64,000 nt of DNA from an uncultured Collinsella sp. (lineage in GTDB: Bacteria > Actinomycetota > Coriobacteriia > Coriobacteriales > Coriobacteriaceae): the NCBI GenBank assembly GCA_900544875.1, contig UQWS01000001.1, positions 62,001 through 126,000 on the forward strand. The letters run 5' to 3'. The stretch's first letter is position 1. Each line of letters opens with the position of its first letter. The position numbers and the translations under genes are program-made. Below the pieces are notes generated by a model. The model saw nothing but the letters and a program-made list of their open reading frames with translations. It had not been told where the DNA came from and did no database searches. Positions 35,069 to 43,668 of this stretch are shown piece by piece.

Positions 35069-35464
35069 ATGCAAAAGCTCCTTGCGCAGATCATGAAGTT
35101 TGGCGTCGTCGGCGTCATTGCCACCGTCATCGACTTTGGCATCATGAATCTGCTCCACTACGGCCTGGGCCTCAATATCCTGATCGCCAACACTAGCGGC
35201 TTTATCGTCTCGCTCATCTTTAACTATGTCGCCAGCATGAAGTACGTGTTTGCGCACAAAGAGGGCATGAGTCGCCGCCGCGAGTTCATCATCTTTGTCG
35301 TGCTGTCCGTTATTGGCTTGGCACTCAACGACGGCATCGTGCTGGCCCTCAACGCCGGCCTGGGCCTCGAGGCCAATATCGCCAAGATTTGCGCTACCGC
35401 GCTGGTCATGGTCTACAACTTTGTAACGCGCAAGATTTTCCTGGAGGGCGAGCAGACCAAGTAG
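35069..35464 (+). CDS. GtrA family membrane protein, copy 1
   Basis: A 131-residue protein with four transmembrane helices and the GtrA pattern FGVVGVIATVIDFG, then a VSLIFNYVASMKYVF loop and RKIFLEG end. GtrA proteins are linked to transfer of lipid-linked sugars or cell-wall polysaccharide. I prefer the ATG at 35069, with AGGTG upstream, over a TTG at 35006. Confidence 0.85.
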   Translation: MQKLLAQIMKFGVVGVIATVIDFGIMNLLHYGLGLNILIANTSGFIVSLIFNYVASMKYVFAHKEGMSRRREFIIFVVLSVIGLALNDGIVLALNAGLGLEANIAKICATALVMVYNFVTRKIFLEGEQTK

Positions 35465-35684
35465 CCCGGCTTTCCCGCGCAGCTACGGGGCCCACGGATG
35501 ACGCGCGTCCAGCGCTGTGTTGTTCGTGAGCCTTGCTCGTTTACGGGAAGATTTGCAACGTTTGCGGATTACCTCTTGAATATTTGGCGAGTTCGTATAG
35601 TTCTTGTCAAAGACCTTACGTTTCCCATGCAAAAGCTCTAAAGTATCTCGTTGCTCGATTCATCAACGCATTGGATGTGATTAC

Positions 35685-36092
35685 GTGCGCAAGGCACTGG
35701 CACAACCTCATACCAAGCAGTTCCTCAAGTTCGCTGTCGTAGGTCTTATCTCCTTTGGCATCGACTGGGGCATGCTCATTGCGCTCGTCGAGCTGTTCCA
35801 CCTCGACTTTTTGTTGAGCACCACGGTCTCGTTTATCACGTCCGTCGTGGTCAACTACTGGCTCAGCATGAAGTACGTGTTCGACCACCGCGAGGGCATG
35901 AGCCGCAAGCGCGAGTTCACGATCTTCACCATCCTGTCAGTGATCGGTTTGGGTCTCAACGACCTGTACATGTTTGTGGGCGTCACGTTTTTGAGCATCG
36001 GCTACCAGGCCATGAAGGCCATCGCAACGTTCCTCGTCACCTGGTACAACTACTTTAGCCGTCGCTTCTTCCTCGAAGGCGCTCGCTCGTAG
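35685..36092 (+). CDS. GtrA family membrane protein, copy 2
   Basis: A 135-residue paralogue of the gene 220 bp upstream: FAVVGLISFGIDWG, four helices, the NYWLSMKYVF loop and the RRFFLEG end all align. The likely start is the GTG at 35685, since upstream residues lose similarity; the ribosome site is weak. The 220 bp between the copies are relatively AT-rich and hold no recognisable gene, so a separate promoter is possible. Confidence 0.82.
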   Translation: MRKALAQPHTKQFLKFAVVGLISFGIDWGMLIALVELFHLDFLLSTTVSFITSVVVNYWLSMKYVFDHREGMSRKREFTIFTILSVIGLGLNDLYMFVGVTFLSIGYQAMKAIATFLVTWYNYFSRRFFLEGARS

Positions 36093-36118
36093 TCGATTCG
36101 ACATTTGCTTGAATGTAT

Positions 36119-36153
36119 AGCCGGTTGGAATTCTCGTTCCAGCCGGTTTTTTA
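36119..36153 (+). terminator. Terminator after the GtrA pair
   Basis: AGCCGGTTGGAA pairs with TTCCAGCCGGTT and is followed by a T run. Confidence 0.85.
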
Positions 36154-36191
36154 TTTGTCGAGGTCCCCGGCGACCCAGTCCTCTACGCATG

Positions 36192-36229
36192 AAAAACGGG
36201 CAGCCCGGATGTTTATCCGAACCGCCCGT
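36192..36229 (-). terminator. Terminator of the DUF4430 operon
   Basis: On the minus strand ACGGGCGGTTCGGAT and ATCCGGGCTGCCCGT form the stem, followed by TTTTC. It ends the transcript that begins at the cobalamin riboswitch. Confidence 0.85.
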
Positions 36230-36251
36230 CTGGCGCGCTATGTCGAGGTCT

Positions 36252-37142
36252 CTAGCCTGTAACGTAATACCAGACCACGTTGTCGCCGTTGGAGAGAACG
36301 TAGTTGCTGCAGGCCGTCATAGGCGTTGTGCCGTTGACGGAGTACATCCAGCCGCTCGTGCCGCCGTACTGTTTCTCGGCCAAACCACCAATCGCAGAAA
36401 CATACGTGCCGTACGATGAGCCGTGTGCGTTGACAGAAAGGCCCAGCGCGCACAGGGCATCGTAAACGGTGGCGCCTTCGTTAAAGGTAAAGGTGCCGCC
36501 AGAAGACACAGGATTGCCCACGGCGCTCGATGTGACCGAAACCGTCACCGTTACGCAGTTGGACTCCTGCGAGCCGCCCTGTCCGCCCGAGGGAGCGCTT
36601 CCGCCATTAGAGCTGGAGGCTCCATCAGACGACTGACCGCCGCCCGAAGAAGCACCGCCAGACACATTGGAAGTATCGCCGGCTCCCGTATTCTGGGCAG
36701 CGGATTTATCTCCAGACTTCTTGCCGTCCCGACCATCGGACTTCTTGCTATCCGAGCTTTTATCCGATTCCTTGTTTGAAGACTCGGAATCGTCCTTGGA
36801 CTTGGACCCATCTTTTGCGTCATTCGATGACTTGGAATCCTTGGAACTGGCCTCGCCCGAAGTCGTAGTCGAGCCAGACGCCTTGGTGTCCTTGGTGACA
36901 ACGCTCTCCCCCGTCACGGCCCGAACGATCCAGTCAATGGACCAGGCGCCGCTCTCGGAAGGATGGACAAAGCCCAGCGAGACGACGATCAGAATGGTGC
37001 ACGCGGCAGCCAGAACGCCGAGGAGCGCCTTGCGGCGAGGGGCGGACGCCGCCGAAGCGGCGCCCTGGTGCTTTGCATCGTCGAACTGAATGAACGAGGA
37101 ATCTGGTTGCTTGGGGTCAGCGTCCTTGGATTTATTGGACAC
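36252..37142 (-). CDS. Membrane-anchored DUF4430 protein
   Basis: About 296 residues. A transmembrane helix lies at about 40-60 (LLGVLAAACTILIVVSLGFV), then a stalk of roughly 110 residues made of Ser, Lys, Asp and Gly, then one DUF4430 domain at about 200-296 ending MYSVNGTTPMTACSNYVL and VVWYYVTG. DUF4430 resembles the C-terminal beta domain of transcobalamin and intrinsic factor. The helix is a signal-anchor, so the domain would face outside. I choose the GTG at 37142, with AGGTG upstream; a GTG at 37151 is possible. It overlaps or abuts the larger gene and shares its riboswitch. Confidence 0.85.
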   Translation of the reverse strand: MSNKSKDADPKQPDSSFIQFDDAKHQGAASAASAPRRKALLGVLAAACTILIVVSLGFVHPSESGAWSIDWIVRAVTGESVVTKDTKASGSTTTSGEASSKDSKSSNDAKDGSKSKDDSESSNKESDKSSDSKKSDGRDGKKSGDKSAAQNTGAGDTSNVSGGASSGGGQSSDGASSSNGGSAPSGGQGGSQESNCVTVTVSVTSSAVGNPVSSGGTFTFNEGATVYDALCALGLSVNAHGSSYGTYVSAIGGLAEKQYGGTSGWMYSVNGTTPMTACSNYVLSNGDNVVWYYVTG

Positions 37143-37151
37143 AGCCCTCAC

Positions 37152-40100
37152 CTACCGACGTTTGGTGAACACGAACACGCCGACGATGGCGAGACCGATG
37201 ACGCCGGCGGCAACGCCAACAATGGCGAGCGGGTTGATGCCAGTCTCCTGCTCGGAAGCATCAGAGGACTTCTTGGCAGTGGTCGTGGAAGCAGCGCCCG
37301 TATCGGAATTGGAATCGGACTTCTTGTCGGACTTGCTGTCCTTCTTGTCAGACCTCTTCTCGTCCTTCTTATCGGACTTATCGGAGTCCTTCTTGTCGGA
37401 CTTGTTGTCCTTGGTCTCGGTCTTGGTCGACACCGTCGTCTTGGTCGTCGGCTTATGACCCGGGGCGATAGCGCCGCCGGCCTGCTGGCCCTTCGTGCCA
37501 GAGCCGGAACCCGTGCCCGTGCCAGCACCGGAACCGTTGCCAGCGCCACCGTTGCCACCATTAGTGCCAGAACCACCATTGCCGCCAGGGTTAACAGCAT
37601 TCTTGGTCCACTTGGCATACAGCGTCAGATCGGCCGTCACCGGCGCGATATAGTCATACGCCTGCGTGCAAGCCTCATCGGTATACCAACCGCTGAAAGT
37701 ATAGCCATCGCGCGTCGGATCGGCCGGCTTGACCAGCTTGCCGTCGGCCGTAGCAACGAACTTAGTGTCGCAAGCAGACCCGCCGTTGGAATTAAAGGCA
37801 ACCGTCCAAGACTCGACAGCCCCCAGCTTGAACAGCGTACCCGAATCATTGATGTAGTAGAGGTTGCCAGAAGCATCGGCAATGACCGGAGAGTCGCAGT
37901 GCTGGTAATGGCCAGCCGCATCATAAATCTGCGTCGCCTCTGCATCGCCGAGCGTATAGCGATACACGCCACCACCAGCAGAGTAGTTGACGTAATCCTT
38001 GCTATCCGCGCTGTTAACGGTGAAGTACACATAGGTCTTGCCGCCCTGAACACTCACCAGCGGAGTAGCAGCAATACCGTTAAATCCGGCCGGCAGTTCT
38101 TTACCGTCAGCAGCGGTGACCATCGTGGTCTTACCGGTCTTCAGATTATAGAGAGCCAGAGCAGAGCCAGTAGCCGTCTGTCCGCCGACAATCAAGTTTT
38201 CGCCAGCCACCGCCGGTGCGCTCATGTTATTCGTAAGACCCAGGTCGACCGTCTTCTGCTCGCTTAGTACGCCCTTCGCCGAAAGCGAAATCACATGGAG
38301 CTTTCCATCGTGCGTCATCTGATAGAAGGTCGAACCATTGGACGGATCGGCGACACAGTCGGCGTTCGCGAGAGCACCGAGCTTCATAGTCGAAACGACA
38401 TCGCCCGTCGTCTTATCAATGCACTTAAGCGTGCCCGCGCTCGTAGGAACAATGGTGTACTTATCCGTCAGCGCAGCACCAGTCCAATAATAGCCCTCGG
38501 AAGGGTCAATGTTCTGCCAAGAGACTTCGCCCGTGGCAATCTTGATACGCTTCAGGGAGCCGTTGCCGTAGGTCGCGTTGTAGTTCTCGTCATACGAAAT
38601 ATCGACCGTACCAACATAGACGTACTCGCCATCCGAAACCACGGTGCAGGAGCTCTGCGTCAAGTCCGTCAAACCTGGCGTCAGCCACTTGCAGATCAGC
38701 TTGTCCGCAGTAATCGCCTGGACCGCACCGCCGTTGAGCGGAACGATGATAAGGCCATTGGTATAGATCGGACGAGAGGTATAGCTCACCTTGGAGGCAA
38801 GCGGCGCAGAGGCAACCTTTTTACCCGTGGACGAATCGATCTTAATGAGCTCGTTCTCGGTCGCGATGTACACAAAACCGTTAGCAATGACAGGCTCGCT
38901 GCAGTTGGCATACTGCTGGCCAGACTCGGCCTTCCAATCGAAGGCCCACTTAAGACCAGCGGCCTGCGCAGGCGTCTTGGCATCCGTTACGGTCGAACCG
39001 TTGCCACTGTTGCCGTAGCCGGCCCACTCGGCATCCCAATCAGGAGTCGTCGCACTCGGGTCCACGACAATCTTGTCGGGATCGGGCATGGGCGAATCGT
39101 CGGTGGTATAGGCAAGCGTAACCTTATCGTCGCTCTTGAGCGTAATCTGATTGGCGCAGAGTAAGGAGGGCTCTCCATTGATATACAGATGCCAGTATTT
39201 ATTGGTCGCACCATCATAGCCGTACGTCTTGCCTCCGAACGGCGAGTCGATGGAATTGAGGAACCAGTACTCACCGCTCTGGGAGCCGTTGTACGTAACG
39301 CCCTTTGCCTTCAGAACCGCTTCGATAAGGTCCTGGGCCGTAGAGCCTTCGGGCAGGGAAACATTGCTTGCCGAGCCCCAGCGAGTATTGTTGCCGTTGA
39401 CATCGGGACCGATAACATCGACAGACCCAAGAACCTGGCCAGGAAGGGCATCGCTGTCGCCAGCATACATAAAGGTGACGGCGTCACCCTCATGGAGCTT
39501 GTAGGCACCAGCGCCAACGTCGGCGAACTTGTACTTTGCGTCGGACTTGCCCTTTACGTAGAAGCGCCAATAGCTATTGGTCGCAGCATCAGAGCCACAA
39601 TAGGTCTTACCGTCAAGCGGCGAGGTAATGCCCCTAAGGCACCAACCCCAAGACTCTTCTGTAGCTTTGAGTTTAAGACCAGTCTGCTCCAACAGGTCCT
39701 TAGCAGTAGAGCCCGCCTTGAGACTCGTCTGGCCCGTCGAAGCCCAAACCTGCTGTTTGCCGTCCTTGTCCTTACCAAGTACCTGAACGGAAGCATGGAC
39801 AGAATCGGACGGCAACTGGTCGCCCCAGCCACCGTAGAACCACGTGACGGTATCGCCAGCATGGATGGTGACATTGTCCGCCGTATAGTCACTCGACTTG
39901 CCGTTGATAAACAGCTGCCAATAGGTCGAATAATCTTGGGGCGTACCCAGCTCAACACCGTTGTACTTAAGGCTCAGAATGAAGGAGCCCGCAGCAACGG
40001 CGTCAATATCATTCGCCTCAAGCGCGACCTTCGTAAGATCAAGCGCGCTCGAACCGGACGTCACCACATACTGCGCGTTGTCGACCCAGGTCTGAGTCTT

Positions 40101-40949
40101 GCCCTGGGCATCGCGACCAATGACGGTCACATTCGCAGCAAGCTGGTCCTTAACGACAGGGGACGCGCTACCACCCGTAAAGGCAAACTCAATCTTCTGC
40201 CCCTGGGTGAGTTTGACGCTGCTCGCGCCAACCGAGGAAGACGCGCCGTCGACGAACAGCTGCCAGTAGGCATGAGTCGCCGGATCGTAGGCAAGCGTGC
40301 GGCCATCGCTCGGGGAGGTGATGCTTTCGAGGTAGAAACCGTATGCCGTGTTCGGATCGTACTTCGCCTTGAAGCCCGTCTTCTCCTGCAGCTTAATGAA
40401 GGCATCCGCAGCCGTCGCGCCCTCGTCGAGCTTGAGCTGCGTAGGCGCCACCCAGGTCTGAGCCTTGCCGTCGGCATCGGTGCCGATAATCGAGAACGAG
40501 ACCTCGATTTGCTTCTTGACGACATCGCCAGTTTCTGTCGGGTTCTCTGTCTGGACGGCAGCCGCGGCGGCAGATCCTGCTTGGCCAGCGGATGCCGTCG
40601 AAGACCGCTCGCTCGTGGCAGGGCTCTCCCCCGTCGCCGAGCCTTCGTCGCCAGTTGCTGCCTCTGTAGTGGCGGCACTAGCTGCAGGCGCGCTCCCGGA
40701 ATCCGAAACCTCGGCGCCGCTCTGCTCAGCGGTACCGCCCGCAAGCGCTGCGTCCTCGCCTGGCGTCGTAGCCTGAGCCACAGCGTCGGTAATGCCCTCG
40801 GCACCCTCGGCCCACAGCTGAGCCGGCGTGGTGCCAAAGGCCATCGCGAAGGCCAGGAATGCCACCAGGCAGCGCTTTGCCACGCCGCGCGCGATTACGC
40901 CACGGCGACGAAGCGAGGCACGCTGGCACTCGTCCTCAAACATATCCAT
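37152..40949 (-). CDS. Large surface protein: four DUF4430 domains, beta-propeller, InlB-type repeat
   Basis: A 1265-residue exported protein. A signal sequence covers about 20-48 (CLVAFLAFAMAFG, TPAQLWA). After a Ser/Ala/Thr-rich spacer come four DUF4430 domains at about 149-260, 271-377, 385-497 and 508-616. Each has the YW-x-L/F-Y/F-V/I-x-G strand and an EG-S/A-T-A helix. A PQQ-like beta-propeller spans about 665-1065, an InlB/Listeria-Bacteroides repeat (GYTFSGWYTDEACTQAY) about 1065-1135, then Gly-rich and Lys/Asp/Ser-rich stalks and a C-terminal helix ending FTKRR. No LPxTG is seen. The ATG at 40949 follows GGAG. The upstream cobalamin riboswitch suggests a role in corrinoid binding. 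Confidence 0.9.
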   Translation of the reverse strand: MDMFEDECQRASLRRRGVIARGVAKRCLVAFLAFAMAFGTTPAQLWAEGAEGITDAVAQATTPGEDAALAGGTAEQSGAEVSDSGSAPAASAATTEAATGDEGSATGESPATSERSSTASAGQAGSAAAAAVQTENPTETGDVVKKQIEVSFSIIGTDADGKAQTWVAPTQLKLDEGATAADAFIKLQEKTGFKAKYDPNTAYGFYLESITSPSDGRTLAYDPATHAYWQLFVDGASSSVGASSVKLTQGQKIEFAFTGGSASPVVKDQLAANVTVIGRDAQGKTQTWVDNAQYVVTSGSSALDLTKVALEANDIDAVAAGSFILSLKYNGVELGTPQDYSTYWQLFINGKSSDYTADNVTIHAGDTVTWFYGGWGDQLPSDSVHASVQVLGKDKDGKQQVWASTGQTSLKAGSTAKDLLEQTGLKLKATEESWGWCLRGITSPLDGKTYCGSDAATNSYWRFYVKGKSDAKYKFADVGAGAYKLHEGDAVTFMYAGDSDALPGQVLGSVDVIGPDVNGNNTRWGSASNVSLPEGSTAQDLIEAVLKAKGVTYNGSQSGEYWFLNSIDSPFGGKTYGYDGATNKYWHLYINGEPSLLCANQITLKSDDKVTLAYTTDDSPMPDPDKIVVDPSATTPDWDAEWAGYGNSGNGSTVTDAKTPAQAAGLKWAFDWKAESGQQYANCSEPVIANGFVYIATENELIKIDSSTGKKVASAPLASKVSYTSRPIYTNGLIIVPLNGGAVQAITADKLICKWLTPGLTDLTQSSCTVVSDGEYVYVGTVDISYDENYNATYGNGSLKRIKIATGEVSWQNIDPSEGYYWTGAALTDKYTIVPTSAGTLKCIDKTTGDVVSTMKLGALANADCVADPSNGSTFYQMTHDGKLHVISLSAKGVLSEQKTVDLGLTNNMSAPAVAGENLIVGGQTATGSALALYNLKTGKTTMVTAADGKELPAGFNGIAATPLVSVQGGKTYVYFTVNSADSKDYVNYSAGGGVYRYTLGDAEATQIYDAAGHYQHCDSPVIADASGNLYYINDSGTLFKLGAVESWTVAFNSNGGSACDTKFVATADGKLVKPADPTRDGYTFSGWYTDEACTQAYDYIAPVTADLTLYAKWTKNAVNPGGNGGSGTNGGNGGAGNGSGAGTGTGSGSGTKGQQAGGAIAPGHKPTTKTTVSTKTETKDNKSDKKDSDKSDKKDEKRSDKKDSKSDKKSDSNSDTGAASTTTAKKSSDASEQETGINPLAIVGVAAGVIGLAIVGVFVFTKRR

Positions 40950-41087
40950 TTGTCTCCTACTGTCTGTACTTGGAGCGTTGCCTTGAAGCTGCCCCACGTC
41001 ATCGCGCATGTTGCGCTCGAGTTCCCCCATCGGGGTCCCCCTTCCCTCCAGAGCCCTATGCACACCGGCGGAATACGCCGCAGCCGC

Positions 41088-41275
41088 ATGCAAGATGGGA
41101 GGCGATCCGACTTAACCTTAACGACTCGGGCGCGCCGTCCGATCTGCGACGCGAACATCCCGAGCCAAGAGGAATTACGGTTACTGGTACAGCCGGGGAC
41201 TTGCACCCCGATTCTCCCAAACGCGCAGGAAAACCGCGCATTCGTGCGTCTCCGCACCACCATCTAGGCCATCGA
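41088..41275 (-). promoter_or_regulatory. Cobalamin riboswitch
   Basis: On the minus strand the leader contains the core strings of the B12 aptamer in the right order: GGTGCAAGTCCCCGG (41193-41207), the B12-box-like CAGTAACCGTAA (41175-41186), and the 3' closing segment AAGTCGGAT...CTCCCATCT (41093-41113). A GC-rich hairpin (GCGGCGTATTCCGCCGG) follows and could be the expression platform. About 140 bases separate the aptamer from the start of the 1265-residue protein. Known members switch genes off when cobalamin binds. Confidence 0.9.
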
Positions 41276-41380
41276 TTAAAACCGTCAATATGCTATCACG
41301 CAAAAGGGCCTCGCACGCAGGCGAAGCCCAAGGTAAAAGCTATTGTTTGCGATAGGAGAATGCGGTGACGGTCGCAGCCT

Positions 41381-43144
41381 CTAGTGCTTGCCGCCGTGGC
41401 TGTTGAGCCAGATATTGCGACCCAGCATAAGCGCCAGCACCAGCGCGCTCACGTAGCCCATAAAGCCAATGACTGGGATACCAAACACAACCGGCTCGAT
41501 GCGCGCGTAGTACACCACCGACGAACCGATAAACAGACCGGCGATCACAATCGCCATCGACATGCGGTCGATAATTCCACCCAGCTGTCGCAGCGCCTTA
41601 TCGCTGCTCATGATCTGCGTGTTTACCTTAAGCTGGCCGCGCGTAAGCATACGCGAAGCCAAGCCCAGATACTCGGCCGCCTCGAGCGAGCCCTTCGCCG
41701 CGCGATAGCTGCTCGCGGCAAGATCGCGTCCCATATCACGCACGCGCGCATAGGTGCTTTTTTCGTTTTTGATGTGCGTCTGGATGATCTGGATCATGTT
41801 GACGTTGGGCATATACTCGGTCAGCAAACCCTCGAGCGTCACCATACCGCGGGCGAACATCGTCACCACGCTCGGCAGCTCAACATCGTTTTTGCGCGCC
41901 AGGTTTAGCAGCGAGGTCAAAAACTCGCCGATATCCAGATCCTTCAGGTCAAGGCCCGCAAAGTCAGCCACGATAAAGTCAAGGTCGGACAAAAACGCTG
42001 AATGATCGAGCTCGGCCGAATCGCCACGCGTCACGGCGAAGCGCATGAGCGAATCCTTGAGCTTGGGCACGTCACCCTCGGCCACGGCGAAAATCATGTC
42101 CTTGACGATACCGCGATCGTGACTCGACATGCGTCCGACCATGCCCAAGTCGATAAAGTAAACGATGCCGTCCTTGAGAATGATGTTTCCCGCATGCGGG
42201 TCGGCATGGAAAAAGCCGTCATCGAGCACCTGCGTCGAGTAGTCATCGACAATCGCGGCACCGATCTTTTCCAAGTCATAGCCCTCGGCCACCAAGTGTT
42301 CAGGATCGGCGATCGAAATGCCGTCGACGTAATCCATAACCACCACGTGCTCGGTGCACAGGTCCAGATAGGATTTAGGGCACGTCACGCCATGAACGCT
42401 CTTATGGAACTCGTAGAAGTCGTTGAGGTTTTTGGCCTCGGCCAAAAAGTTGGTCTCCTCGCGAAACGAGGTCCACAACTCCTCGACTACGCCGTGCAGG
42501 TCAACGAATTGATCGGTGTTGACGAACTTGGAAACGATACGCACCACCGAGCGGATGATATCGATGTCCTGTGCCATAACCTGCTGCGCACCGGGGCGCT
42601 GCACCTTGACGGCCACGTCCTCGCCCGTCACCAGACGAGCGCGGTGCACCTGCGCGAGCGATGCGCTACCAAGCGGATTGGGGTCGATCGCATCGAACAT
42701 CTCCCCCAGGCGCAAGCCGTATTCTTCTTCCAGACAACTGAGTACGACCTCGTACGGCACCGGCTCCACGTCGGAGCGCAGACGACGCAGCTCGTCGCAA
42801 AAGCGTTGCGGCAGAATCTCGGACCGGTTGGCCAGAATCTGCCCCATCTTGACGAACATGGGGCCGAGTTCCTCGAGCAGGCGGCGCAAACGAACCGGCG
42901 TGAGGTTATCCCACACGCGGTACTTTTTGACCAGGCGAACAATCTGCCCGATGCGCTCGCGGCGACCCGCCGGCGTGAGCTGATATTCCTCGTCCGGCGC
43001 CATCGCGTCGGGCTCCTCGGGGACCATATCGACAGCGCGCGGCTTCTTGCGAGCGCCCGAGACGGCGGCGTCGACCTCATCGACAACCGCCGCCTCGTCA
43101 CCCAAGGGATCTAGATTGTTGTAATCGGTGGTGGAATCTGCCAT
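41381..43144 (-). CDS. AarF/ABC1/UbiB family atypical kinase
   Basis: A 587-residue protein. The UbiB-type signature KxGQ motif (FVKMGQILANRSEILP, about 92-107), the Ala-rich loop GSASLAQVHRA and the catalytic-loop set DPHAGNIIL with DLGMVGR are present. Two membrane helices end the protein. UbiB proteins support quinone or lipid metabolism in bacteria; the exact role here is unknown. It starts 8 bp after the small gene at 43153, so they form an operon. Confidence 0.88.
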   Translation of the reverse strand: MADSTTDYNNLDPLGDEAAVVDEVDAAVSGARKKPRAVDMVPEEPDAMAPDEEYQLTPAGRRERIGQIVRLVKKYRVWDNLTPVRLRRLLEELGPMFVKMGQILANRSEILPQRFCDELRRLRSDVEPVPYEVVLSCLEEEYGLRLGEMFDAIDPNPLGSASLAQVHRARLVTGEDVAVKVQRPGAQQVMAQDIDIIRSVVRIVSKFVNTDQFVDLHGVVEELWTSFREETNFLAEAKNLNDFYEFHKSVHGVTCPKSYLDLCTEHVVVMDYVDGISIADPEHLVAEGYDLEKIGAAIVDDYSTQVLDDGFFHADPHAGNIILKDGIVYFIDLGMVGRMSSHDRGIVKDMIFAVAEGDVPKLKDSLMRFAVTRGDSAELDHSAFLSDLDFIVADFAGLDLKDLDIGEFLTSLLNLARKNDVELPSVVTMFARGMVTLEGLLTEYMPNVNMIQIIQTHIKNEKSTYARVRDMGRDLAASSYRAAKGSLEAAEYLGLASRMLTRGQLKVNTQIMSSDKALRQLGGIIDRMSMAIVIAGLFIGSSVVYYARIEPVVFGIPVIGFMGYVSALVLALMLGRNIWLNSHGGKH

Positions 43145-43152
43145 CTGCGCTG

Positions 43153-43569
43153 CTACTCGGCCTCTTCGGTATCCTTCGCATCGTCGGGCTCAACGGACTC
43201 GACGGGCACCGAGGTCACGTTGTCCTCGACCGAATCGACGATGTCGCGCACATGGGCCAGGAAGGCCGTACGCTCGGGCGCGGTCATAACGCGGACGCGA
43301 GCCAGAATGAGCTCGTCGAGCACGCGTTGGGCCGCGGTCTCGCCCTGCATGCCCAAGCGCTCGGTCAGATCGGAGATGGTACCGCCGGCCTGCTCGAACA
43401 TGTCGGACACGCTGCGGGCGATATCGGGGGTGGCGGTGTCCTTGCGGACCTGCTCGCCTTTGGTGTTAAGGTCGTCGAGGACCTTCTTGCCGCCTTCGAC
43501 AGCAACGGCGGCAGCGCCAAAGCCCACGTTGATGGCGCCGTTAACAAGCTGATCGAGTTTCATAACCAT
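43153..43569 (-). CDS. Phasin-like small helical protein
   Basis: A 138-residue, mostly helical protein. It opens MVMKLDQLVNGAINVGFG, followed by a helix rich in Lys and Asp (GGKKVLDDLNTKGEQVRKD), and ends in an acidic tail. Such proteins next to AarF kinases are often called phasin-like or coiled-coil; the function is unknown. GGAG stands six bases before the ATG at 43569. Confidence 0.65.
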   Translation of the reverse strand: MVMKLDQLVNGAINVGFGAAAVAVEGGKKVLDDLNTKGEQVRKDTATPDIARSVSDMFEQAGGTISDLTERLGMQGETAAQRVLDELILARVRVMTAPERTAFLAHVRDIVDSVEDNVTSVPVESVEPDDAKDTEEAE

Positions 43570-43668
43570 GGTTGTCTCCAATCACAAACAACTGCATTGG
43601 CGTTCTTGTACCCAAGATTGAGTGAAAGCGACAAAGCGTTTTAGCGCTATTCGATCGACGGGAAATCC

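Noticed and set aside
39189..41267. Long plus-strand frame opposite the DUF4430 protein
   Set aside because: Arg/Ala/Leu-rich antisense shadow that also crosses the riboswitch; no ribosome site or domain.
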